Source of the DNA: Chloroflexota bacterium
GTDB lineage: Bacteria > Chloroflexota > Anaerolineae > VGOG01
DNA: 34,797 nt
Direction of reading: 5' to 3'
NCBI GenBank assembly: GCA_030611885.1
Contig: JAUWOY010000032.1
Coordinates: forward strand, 1 to 34,797
Shown here: positions 14,914 to 22,975 of the stretch, piece by piece
Layout of the letters: the number at the start of each line of letters is the position of its first letter
How positions within the stretch are numbered: position 1 is the stretch's first letter
Notes under the pieces: generated by a model
Databases searched by the model: none
The model's input: only the letters and a program-made list of their open reading frames with translations
Told to the model about the DNA's origin: nothing
Program-made: the position numbers and the translations under genes

Positions 14914-14942
14914 TTGTCATTTCAGCGTTTTTATGGTATAAT
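14914..14942 (+). promoter_or_regulatory. Sigma-70 promoter for the secreted C11 protein
   Basis: TTGTCA at 14914-14919, 17-bp spacer and TATAAT at 14937-14942. The leader to ATG 14999 contains AAGGAGG. This is divergent from the alaS promoter. Confidence 0.78.
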
Positions 14943-14998
14943 TATATTGAATTAGCGGATTATCCGGGTTTGCTCGCACTTTGTAAGGAGGTTAGAGA

Positions 14999-17900
14999 AT
15001 GACCAGGAAGCGAGGTATATGGGCTCTGGCGATCTTTTTGACACTGCTGACATTCCTTCCCCTCGTAACGCGCGCAGGGTGGACAAGGATCCAGGAAATG
15101 CAGGAACCCGGCACTGCTGGCGACTTCGCTATCAGCTTTGTGCCTAACGGGAGGCAGAGAAACCCGGCCATCGCCTGCAACTCCGAAGGGCGGTGTCTGG
15201 CCGTCTGGGAAGACTCCAGGGAGGGGAACTGGGGCATATACGGGCAGTGGATGGTGAACGGGGAGCTAGAGGGTGAAAACTTCCCCCTATCAACAGCGCT
15301 AAGCAATCAGTACGATCCTGCCGTCGCCTACAACAGCTCAAAGGACGAGTACCTTGCGTTGTGGTGGGACGACAGAGATTACGTTATGAGTGGCTACAAC
15401 ATCTATGGACGACTGATCGCAAGCAACGGAGAAGAAAGTCCGGAATCCGAAGATTGCCCTATCACTACAGCCCCAGGCGATCAACAGCGTCCCGACGTTA
15501 CTTACAATAGTACAGATGACGAGTACCTGGTGGTCTGGCAGGATATTCGTCACGGGGATTGGGACATCTTTGGACGCCGGATTTCAGATAATTGTACACA
15601 GTTAGACAGCAGCTTTCCCATCTCCAGAGTGCCGGGTCTCCAGAGGTATCCCGCTGTGGCTTATAACAGCACCGATAATCAGTACCTGACGGTGTGGTGG
15701 GATAACAGAAACTCACCAACCACTGACGAGGACATCTACGGACAAATATTCTCCCACGATGGCACTCTACTGAACGACAACTTCCCTATCTCCACCGCAG
15801 AGGGCCTTCAGGGTTATCCTGATCTAGCCTGGAACAGCGCAGACAGCGAGTATTTGGCGGTGTGGGCCGATAACAGAAATTCGGCCAGCACCGGCTTCGA
15901 CGTTTACGCGCAGCGAGTGTCATCCCAGGGAGAACTGCTGGACGGCCCAGGCAACCCCGACGCCGACCCTGCGGTTAACTTCGCTGTATCCAGGGCTGCA
16001 AACGACCAGGAGTATCCCGCTCTCGTCTACCATAGCGAATATCTAATAACCTGGCAAGACCTGCGTCACGGGAACTGGGATATATTTGCCCAGTTGGTCT
16101 CAGGCCAGGGCGAGCTTCTGGACACGGCTGGGAATCCCGGCGCCGATCCCACAGTAAACTTCCCCATCTCAGTGGCTCCCGATAGCCAGAAGCGACCGGC
16201 CCTGACCTACGGCCAAGACGGGTACTCAGCCGTTTGGCAGGATAGCCGGCACTACGACTTCGTCGAAGAGGACATCTATGGACAGCGGCTCTCAAATCAT
16301 GGAGAATTCCTGGGCGCCGACTTCCCTCTCGTCACCACCCCTAGTTCCCAAACATCCCCCGCTGCAACCTTCGATGGCGTCCAAAACTACCTGGTGGTCT
16401 GGGAGGACGCCAGGAACTCAGCCGATGCCGATATCTACGGGCAGATGGTAGATATCACTGGCAGCCTCCAAAGCATCAATTTTTCTATCTCCTCAGTAGC
16501 AAGGGATCAGTACTTTCCTGCTGCAGCTAGCGACACCAGGGACGAGTTCCTGGTGGTCTGGCAAGACTCGCGCCAGGGCAACTGGGACATCTATGGACAG
16601 CGCGTCTCAAACGAAGGGGCGTTATCAGGTAGCGACTTTGAGATATCAACAGCAACCAGTGGTCAATGTTTTCCTGCCCTGGCTTACGGAAGTAAGTACC
16701 TGATAGTCTGGCAAGACCATCGCCATGGGAATTGGGACATATACGGACAATGCATCTCTTCTGAGGGAGACCAGGGAGACAGCTTCCCGATAGCCACCGC
16801 TCCGGGTAGCCAGGAGCGACCTGACGTTGTCTACAACAGCGCCAAAGATGAGTACCTGGTCATCTGGCAGGATTCCCGCCACGGGAGTTGGGACATCTAT
16901 GGACGTCGGATCTCGGGCCAGTGCTCGCCGCTAGGCAATGGGTTCCCCATATCCCAAGAGCCGGAGCGCCAGTGGTATCCCGCCCTGGCTTACAACGGCG
17001 GCGGGAACCAGTACCTGGTGGTCTGGTGGTACGACAGAAGCGCAGCCGCTGGCGGAGATATCTACGGCCAGCGACTATCACCTGAGGGCGAATTACTGGG
17101 CATTGATTTTCCTATCTCCACCGCACAGGGCCTCCAACGTTTTCCCGATGTGGCTTATAGCAACTTTGACAATGAGTACCTGGTGGTGTGGGAAGACTAT
17201 AGAAACCCCACGGGTACCGCTTTTGATATCTACGGACAGCGGGTTGCAAGCGATGGAGAAATAAAAGGCGACAACTTCCCCATCTCCACGGCCCCAGACG
17301 ACCAAAAGCTCTCGACCCTGGCCTATAATGATCTTGAGGATCAATGCCTGGTGGTCTGGCAGGATGACAGGAACTACAATTGGAGAGTCTATGGGAAGCT
17401 CCTGGCAGATGTGGCTATCTCCAAAGAAGCCCCCATAAAAGCCCCCCCCGGATCTGACATCGTCTACACCATATCCTATCGCAACGAGGACAGCAGAGAC
17501 GCCCCAAACGTGCTGATTACCGACACCTTGCCTTCAGCGACAACCTATATATCCGACACCGCCCCTTTCTCTCGAACCGTAGTTGGAAACACTGTGGTTT
17601 GGGAGGTAGGCACACTCAGTGGAGGCGCTTCAGGTCAGTTCACGTTGGTGGCTAAAGTCTCACCCACAGCAACAATCGGCAGCATCCTGCACAATACGAT
17701 TCAAATCAACACCAGCCTGGCAGAAAGCGATTACAGCAACAACATTGCCCAAACAGCGACCAAGATACCACCCTGGACCTTCATGGCCTATCTCAACGGA
17801 GACAACGACCTGGACCCCTTCATGAAAGAAGCCTTCAACAACATGGAGAAGGCAGCCCAAAACCCCGATGTCAACATCCTGGTGCTCTGGGACCGATGTT

Positions 17901-19222
17901 CTCTGCTCTCGGACGATGGAACAGAGTGCTTAGATAAAGACGAAGGCATCGAGAACACACGGCTATACAGGGTCGAGTATGACGACAGTGACCTGATAAC
18001 ATCGCCCGTCCAGGAAGTGGACTGGAACCCCGGCGAGTTGGACATGGGCGACCCCGACACCCTCGTCAACTTCGTCACCTGGGCCAGGAATAACTACCCT
18101 GCCAAATACTACTTCCTCTCGATCCTCGACCACGGCGGCGGCTGGTCCCCAACCTTCCCTGAGGAGTCTGAACAGAAGCTAGCTTCCTTATCCTCCCAGG
18201 ACAACCATTTCATTCCCCTCCGTCGTAGCTATCACTTCTGGGGAGGTACCGGCCTCAGTTGGGATTTCTCCGCTGATTACGATTACCTGTCCACCGCCGA
18301 AATGCGACGTGCCTTCTGTAGCATAACCCTGGAAGGCAGTGAAAAAATGGACGTAGTATTCTACGATGCCTGCCTGATGGGGATGATCGAAGAGGCCTAC
18401 GAGATCAAAGACTACGTCAACTATCTCATCGGCTCCGAGAACGAGGCCTGGGGCTCCATGCCCTATGACCAATACATCAACTCCATAACTTCAGCTACTC
18501 AACCCCGGGAGTTGGCAGCAGATGTTGTCAAGGAGTATACTACGTCCTTACCACTGACCGGACATCCCTCTACCATATCAGCCGTTGATCTGGCAGCAAT
18601 CAACGAGGTCACGCTGGCAGTTGATAGCCTGGCCAGGGCGATGATAAACGGCCTGACTTCGGCCGAGACCGTGTTACAGATAAAAGATGCCTACCTCTTG
18701 ACTCAGAAGTTCGACTACGACAGCGACCTCAGGCTGGCGGGAGAAACTGAAGGCTACGTTGATTTGTATCACCTGGCATCGCAAATCCAGGAAAATGTAA
18801 CGAACACAGCGATACTGGATGCTGCTGAATCGGTAACGAATGCCCTAGCGTCTGGAGACGGCGCATTTGTCATCGCGGAGCAACATCGCAGCGGCTATCC
18901 CTGGGTGATGACTGAGCCTTTGGAGTACTGGAATCTGGATAATGCCCACGGAATATCCATCTACCTTCCCCTGGGGCAGGATTTGCAGATGACATTAGAG
19001 AATGAAGAAGGCATCACCAAAACTGTAAAAGTGCGCGATTGGTATACCGATGACCAGCTATCGTTCGCTGCGAATACACAGTGGAACGAGTTCATCGCCG
19101 ATTACTATGCAGTCACCTCTACCCCGGTTCCCACATCCACGTTGCAAGGGCCCAGAGGGGGGATTCGAGCCATCCGGTGGAGAATCTACCTCCCCATGGT
19201 GCTTAAGAGGAGTAATGAGTAA
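14999..19222 (+). CDS. Secreted propeller-repeat / DUF11 / clostripain (C11) protease
   Basis: An N-terminal signal (about residues 7-24) leads to residues ~35-800, fourteen imperfect ~55-residue repeats with the core 'Y-L-VVWQD-R-GNWDIYGQR-S..GE' and 'FPIS-A---Q--PA-AYN', probably beta-propeller blades. A DUF11-type domain follows at about 805-918 (DIVYTISYRNED, VLITDTLPSATTYISD). Residues 925-1385 form a clostripain-like C11 cysteine peptidase: FMAYLNGDNDLD, catalytic H1045 in LDHGGGW and C1125 in YDACLMG. The last residues, RWRIYLPMVLKRSNE, resemble a tail common on Chloroflexota exported proteins. AAGGAGG precedes the ATG. It is likely an extracellular or surface protease with a binding array; its substrate is unknown. 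The CHAT gene follows 80 bp on. Confidence 0.88.
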   Translation: MTRKRGIWALAIFLTLLTFLPLVTRAGWTRIQEMQEPGTAGDFAISFVPNGRQRNPAIACNSEGRCLAVWEDSREGNWGIYGQWMVNGELEGENFPLSTALSNQYDPAVAYNSSKDEYLALWWDDRDYVMSGYNIYGRLIASNGEESPESEDCPITTAPGDQQRPDVTYNSTDDEYLVVWQDIRHGDWDIFGRRISDNCTQLDSSFPISRVPGLQRYPAVAYNSTDNQYLTVWWDNRNSPTTDEDIYGQIFSHDGTLLNDNFPISTAEGLQGYPDLAWNSADSEYLAVWADNRNSASTGFDVYAQRVSSQGELLDGPGNPDADPAVNFAVSRAANDQEYPALVYHSEYLITWQDLRHGNWDIFAQLVSGQGELLDTAGNPGADPTVNFPISVAPDSQKRPALTYGQDGYSAVWQDSRHYDFVEEDIYGQRLSNHGEFLGADFPLVTTPSSQTSPAATFDGVQNYLVVWEDARNSADADIYGQMVDITGSLQSINFSISSVARDQYFPAAASDTRDEFLVVWQDSRQGNWDIYGQRVSNEGALSGSDFEISTATSGQCFPALAYGSKYLIVWQDHRHGNWDIYGQCISSEGDQGDSFPIATAPGSQERPDVVYNSAKDEYLVIWQDSRHGSWDIYGRRISGQCSPLGNGFPISQEPERQWYPALAYNGGGNQYLVVWWYDRSAAAGGDIYGQRLSPEGELLGIDFPISTAQGLQRFPDVAYSNFDNEYLVVWEDYRNPTGTAFDIYGQRVASDGEIKGDNFPISTAPDDQKLSTLAYNDLEDQCLVVWQDDRNYNWRVYGKLLADVAISKEAPIKAPPGSDIVYTISYRNEDSRDAPNVLITDTLPSATTYISDTAPFSRTVVGNTVVWEVGTLSGGASGQFTLVAKVSPTATIGSILHNTIQINTSLAESDYSNNIAQTATKIPPWTFMAYLNGDNDLDPFMKEAFNNMEKAAQNPDVNILVLWDRCSLLSDDGTECLDKDEGIENTRLYRVEYDDSDLITSPVQEVDWNPGELDMGDPDTLVNFVTWARNNYPAKYYFLSILDHGGGWSPTFPEESEQKLASLSSQDNHFIPLRRSYHFWGGTGLSWDFSADYDYLSTAEMRRAFCSITLEGSEKMDVVFYDACLMGMIEEAYEIKDYVNYLIGSENEAWGSMPYDQYINSITSATQPRELAADVVKEYTTSLPLTGHPSTISAVDLAAINEVTLAVDSLARAMINGLTSAETVLQIKDAYLLTQKFDYDSDLRLAGETEGYVDLYHLASQIQENVTNTAILDAAESVTNALASGDGAFVIAEQHRSGYPWVMTEPLEYWNLDNAHGISIYLPLGQDLQMTLENEEGITKTVKVRDWYTDDQLSFAANTQWNEFIADYYAVTSTPVPTSTLQGPRGGIRAIRWRIYLPMVLKRSNE

Positions 19223-19285
19223 TGAGTAACGAGTGATGAGTGACGAGTAGGCCTCGTTCCTCGTTACCTTGTTGACTCGTTACTT
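19208..19285. repeat. GAGTAAT/CGAGTGA simple-repeat array with inverted half
   Basis: Units GAGTAAT, GAGTAAC, GAGTGAT, GAGTGAC, GAGTAGG run to about 19250, followed by units of the opposite sense (CTCGTTCCTCGTTACC, GACTCGTTACTTC). The array begins inside the last codons of the C11 gene (RSNE and its stop codon) and ends just before the CHAT gene. It fills the intergenic space and could fold in the joint transcript. Confidence 0.65.
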
Positions 19286-19302
19286 CTTTGAGATTTGCTG
19301 AG

Positions 19303-22300
19303 ATGAGATACGACGACTTCGAGCTGTTGGTAATGCAGAAGGGTACCGAGGGGTATCCCACGCGAGTGATCTCGGCGAGCGCAGGCGAGGCCCAGGGAAT
19401 CCTCTCCTTCGACTCCGCCTCCGACGACATCCAGCGTGCTATGACAAGGATCAAGGACGAAGAGACCGACGAGGAACTCTTCGTTGACTTCGGCAGGACG
19501 CTCTTCCAGCGACTATTCAGTGACGAGATAGAGGATATTTACAGGGCCAGCCTGGGATATGCTAGAGCACAGGGAAAGGGTCTGCGCATCAGGTTACGCC
19601 TTGAACCGCCCGAACTTGGCGCCATCCCCTGGGAGTATCTCTACGATGAACTGAACGATCTCTTCCTGGCGATCTCGCCGGAAACCCCCATCACGCGGTA
19701 CATCCAGGTGCCTGAGCCTCCCCGCTCTATCACCATCCACCCTACACTTAAAGTGCTGGCGGTCATTTCTAATCCCGTCAACCTGGCCGAACGTGGTTTG
19801 CCAGAGCTGGACGCGGAGAAAGAGAAACAGGTATTAAGTCAGGCTCTGGAGGAGTGGGAAAAGGAAGGCCTGGTGCAGTTGGAATTCCTCGATCACGCTG
19901 TGGCCAGCGAAATCCGGGAGAGACTGCGCCGCTATCAACCGCACATTTTCCACTTTATCGGGCACGGTGCCTTCGAGGACGACAGAGCGTACCTGGTTAT
20001 TGAGGACGATGATCATCGTCTTAGGTTAATCACTGGCAGAACCTTCCGCGAGTTCTTCCTCGGCAACGACTTCACCAAGCTGGTGATTCTCAACGCCTGT
20101 CAGAGCGCGACCACCTCATCAACGCAACCGGGCTCGGTCAGGAGGCCGTCGCCCATCGTGGGTTTGGCGCCCAATCTGGTGCGCCGGGGGCTGCCCGCAG
20201 TGGTGGCCATGCAATACAGCATCTACGATGACACGGCTATCAAGTTCTCCAGGGAGTTCTATCGCGCCCTGGCGGTAGGCTTTCCCGTGGATACGGCCAT
20301 ATCCGAGGCCCGCCGGGGGATCTACATTGACTGTGGGGTAGAAAGACGGGACTGGGGCATTCCCGTGCTCTTCATGAGATCGCCAGATGGGATTATCCTG
20401 AAGCTCACCAAGCCCATCGCCAGGCCCCTGCGACTGGAGTCCATCCCCGGCGGCGGCGATTTCATCGGCAGGGAGAGGGAACTCAATGAATACCAAAGAA
20501 GACTTGACTCTCAAAACATAGTTGTTATCGGGGGTGCGGCCGGTGTGGGCAAAACCATGCTGGGCGCTCATATAGTGGCCCTTCGACAGAGATCAGGACA
20601 GGCCCAGTTACCCCAAAGGAGGGTCTTCTGGCATACCTTCCATAGCGGCTTGAACGACAACCTGGAATCGGTCATCTGGGCCCTGGGAGGATTCCTGGCC
20701 GCAAGCGGGGATGACGCACTACAGAAATTTCTCGACCTCAACATGGAAAAACTAAAGGATGAGAGGTATCGGTTAAATGAGGCTATCAACCTCTTCATCC
20801 ACAGTTTGGAACAGGGCCTATACTTGCTGTGCTTCGATGACTTTCAGATAGCCGATGAAGACGAGAAGATCAATTCCTTGTTCGAGACGTTCAATGAGCG
20901 ACTGCAGAATACCAAAGTCATGGTGATGAGCCGCCGTAGACCCCGCTTTGCCGATGCACTCGGCCTGGACTATGAGTCTCTAGCGGGTCTAAATAAAGAG
21001 GATGCCGAAGCACTTCTCAATAGAGGTGCTATCCATCTGAGCGCAGAACTTTTCGCCAAACTCTACGATCAGACCCTGGGAAACCCTAAGCTCCTGGAGC
21101 TATTCATCACCTGGATGGAGAATAGAGTATGGAGGAGCGAAGAGGTCAGTGAGTTTATAAACCGGGCATTAGGGGGCAAGGTGGAAGACTATTTGGTAAG
21201 GAACGTTTACGAAACCCTGTCGGCGGAAGAACAGAGACTACTCAAAGCACTCTCTATCTTCAGAGCCCCCGTAGATGAAGAGGCCATCGGCGAGGTATTA
21301 ATTGAAGAAAGCATGGAAAATGTGGACCATCTCCTGGACGGTCTCGTACACAAGTATGCAGTGCAAGAATCCGACTACGGAGAGAAATACCTCCATTCCC
21401 TTCTGGGAGAGTTCTGCTACGACAGGCTCAGGACAGACGCCTCCTTTAGAACCAGATTGCATAAGAACGCAGGGCGATATTACTACAGTGAAGAGGATTA
21501 CCTCGAGGCAGCACACCACTATTTCGAAGCCAGGGAATACCAGAAATCGGCAGAAACCATCATTGACAATTTAGAGCAACTGATTTACGCTGGTCAGTCT
21601 AGCGCGATAATGGGACAACTGAAAAAACTCGGCTCCCAATTGCTAGATGCAGAAACCTGGGCATCCGTTTGTATAGCTATAGGCGATGCTTGCATGATAA
21701 CAGGTGAATACGATGGCGCAATAGAAAGCTACCAGGCCGTTCTGGAAGTCACGCCTCATCTGCTGAGCCCTCGAAAGGTAGCAGATGTCAAACGAAAGAT
21801 TGGCGAGAGTTATCAAAGAAAGGGGCAACATGATCAAGCACTGAAGCACTACCATGAGGGAATCCAGATATTGGGTGCGGACATGTCAGTTGAGATGGCG
21901 AGAATTTACGGGCGACTTAGCTGGGTTTATGCCAACCAGGGAGAATACAAAGAAGCATTCGAAAGTGCTCAGCAAGGTCTCAAAATAGTCGAGGGGACGG
22001 GCTATGAAAAAGAGTCCGCAGATTGCTACGATACTATCGGATTTGTTTATCTACGCAAGAGCGATTACGCTAGAGCTATTGAGCATTACAGGAAAGCCCT
22101 GGAGGCAAGGAAAAGGATTGGAGATAGGCTTGGGTTCGTACGATCTTACATTAAGCTTGGAATTGCGTATAAGTACAGGGGTGAATACGATAAGGCGCTT
22201 AAATACTACACGGATAGTCTAGCTACCTCTGAAGAAATCGGGGATATAGTCCGCATTGCTATCTCCCACGGTGAACTGGGCTTTGTACAAGATATCAAGA

Positions 22301-22893
22301 GTAACTACGACGAAGCAATCTGGCACTACAATAAGGCTCTTGCACTATTCAAAAGGCTGGGAAACAAACCATTTGAAGCTATAACACATAACAACTTGGG
22401 GGAGACTTACAGAGGCAAAGGTGAATATGACCAGGCCATTGAACATCTCGATGTGGCGTTGAAGATGTACACTGATTTTGAGGATGAAGAGGGTCTGTCT
22501 GATGTATATAGAATCCTCAGCGAAATCAGTCTGTGCCAGGGCGATATGGACCAAGCACAAGAGCATGGCCAAAAAGCCCTCCAATTGGCGACTGAGATCG
22601 GCTCCAAAACCTACGAGAGCTGCGCCTACAGAGCACTGGGGAAAATCCAGGCCGCAACGCAGAATCCCGACGAGGCCAGAAAGCGCCTGAATCAATCACT
22701 GGACATTTTCAGGCAGCTTGGCGACAAAGGGGAGGTAGCGTACACGCTGAGCGCCATAGCGCACTTTGAGTACGATGCGGGAGATATCGAAAGAGCAAGG
22801 GAGGCATGCGCTGAAGCACTGGAGATGGCCGAAAAGTTGGGGATAAATAAGATCGTTGAAGAGATGACTGATCTGATGCAGAAGCTGGCTTAG
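19303..22893 (+). CDS. CHAT protease - STAND NTPase - TPR protein
   Basis: Large cytosolic sensor/effector-type protein of 1196 aa. The N-terminal ~120 residues (FELLVMQKG, ISASAGEA) are the extension often seen before CHAT domains. CHAT caspase-like domain, about 140-370: catalytic H221 in HFIGHGAF and C266 in LVILNACQSA. STAND/NB-ARC-type ATPase: FIGRERELNEY, Walker A GGAAGVGKT at 410-418 (K417), Walker B LLCFDD at 508-513, VMVMSRRRPRF, and GNPKLLELF. A winged-helix-like part includes LLKALSIFRAP. About ten TPRs occupy residues ~783-1190. TPRs probably sense a ligand that opens the ATPase and triggers the protease; that is inference from STAND proteins. Start at ATG 19303 lacks a strong ribosome site; an in-frame TTG at 19288 is an alternative. 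Confidence 0.9.
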   Translation: MRYDDFELLVMQKGTEGYPTRVISASAGEAQGILSFDSASDDIQRAMTRIKDEETDEELFVDFGRTLFQRLFSDEIEDIYRASLGYARAQGKGLRIRLRLEPPELGAIPWEYLYDELNDLFLAISPETPITRYIQVPEPPRSITIHPTLKVLAVISNPVNLAERGLPELDAEKEKQVLSQALEEWEKEGLVQLEFLDHAVASEIRERLRRYQPHIFHFIGHGAFEDDRAYLVIEDDDHRLRLITGRTFREFFLGNDFTKLVILNACQSATTSSTQPGSVRRPSPIVGLAPNLVRRGLPAVVAMQYSIYDDTAIKFSREFYRALAVGFPVDTAISEARRGIYIDCGVERRDWGIPVLFMRSPDGIILKLTKPIARPLRLESIPGGGDFIGRERELNEYQRRLDSQNIVVIGGAAGVGKTMLGAHIVALRQRSGQAQLPQRRVFWHTFHSGLNDNLESVIWALGGFLAASGDDALQKFLDLNMEKLKDERYRLNEAINLFIHSLEQGLYLLCFDDFQIADEDEKINSLFETFNERLQNTKVMVMSRRRPRFADALGLDYESLAGLNKEDAEALLNRGAIHLSAELFAKLYDQTLGNPKLLELFITWMENRVWRSEEVSEFINRALGGKVEDYLVRNVYETLSAEEQRLLKALSIFRAPVDEEAIGEVLIEESMENVDHLLDGLVHKYAVQESDYGEKYLHSLLGEFCYDRLRTDASFRTRLHKNAGRYYYSEEDYLEAAHHYFEAREYQKSAETIIDNLEQLIYAGQSSAIMGQLKKLGSQLLDAETWASVCIAIGDACMITGEYDGAIESYQAVLEVTPHLLSPRKVADVKRKIGESYQRKGQHDQALKHYHEGIQILGADMSVEMARIYGRLSWVYANQGEYKEAFESAQQGLKIVEGTGYEKESADCYDTIGFVYLRKSDYARAIEHYRKALEARKRIGDRLGFVRSYIKLGIAYKYRGEYDKALKYYTDSLATSEEIGDIVRIAISHGELGFVQDIKSNYDEAIWHYNKALALFKRLGNKPFEAITHNNLGETYRGKGEYDQAIEHLDVALKMYTDFEDEEGLSDVYRILSEISLCQGDMDQAQEHGQKALQLATEIGSKTYESCAYRALGKIQAATQNPDEARKRLNQSLDIFRQLGDKGEVAYTLSAIAHFEYDAGDIERAREACAEALEMAEKLGINKIVEEMTDLMQKLA

Positions 22894-22912
22894 AAATTGC
22901 CTGCACACATTT

Positions 22913-22952
22913 GACCCCCTGGGCTCGCTACGGATCACCCAGGGGGTCTTTC
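22913..22952 (+). terminator. Rho-independent terminator after the CHAT gene
   Basis: GACCCCCTGGG (22913-22923) pairs perfectly with CCCAGGGGGTC (22938-22948) around a 14-nt loop, followed by a short T-rich tail TTTCG. It separates the CHAT gene from the converging membrane-protein gene. Confidence 0.75.
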
Positions 22953-22975
22953 GTTTCAACAGGCTCAACACAAGT

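Noticed and set aside
19208..19285. CRISPR array or attachment site
   Set aside because: Units are only seven bases with no spacers and change sense midway, so it is a simple-repeat cluster.
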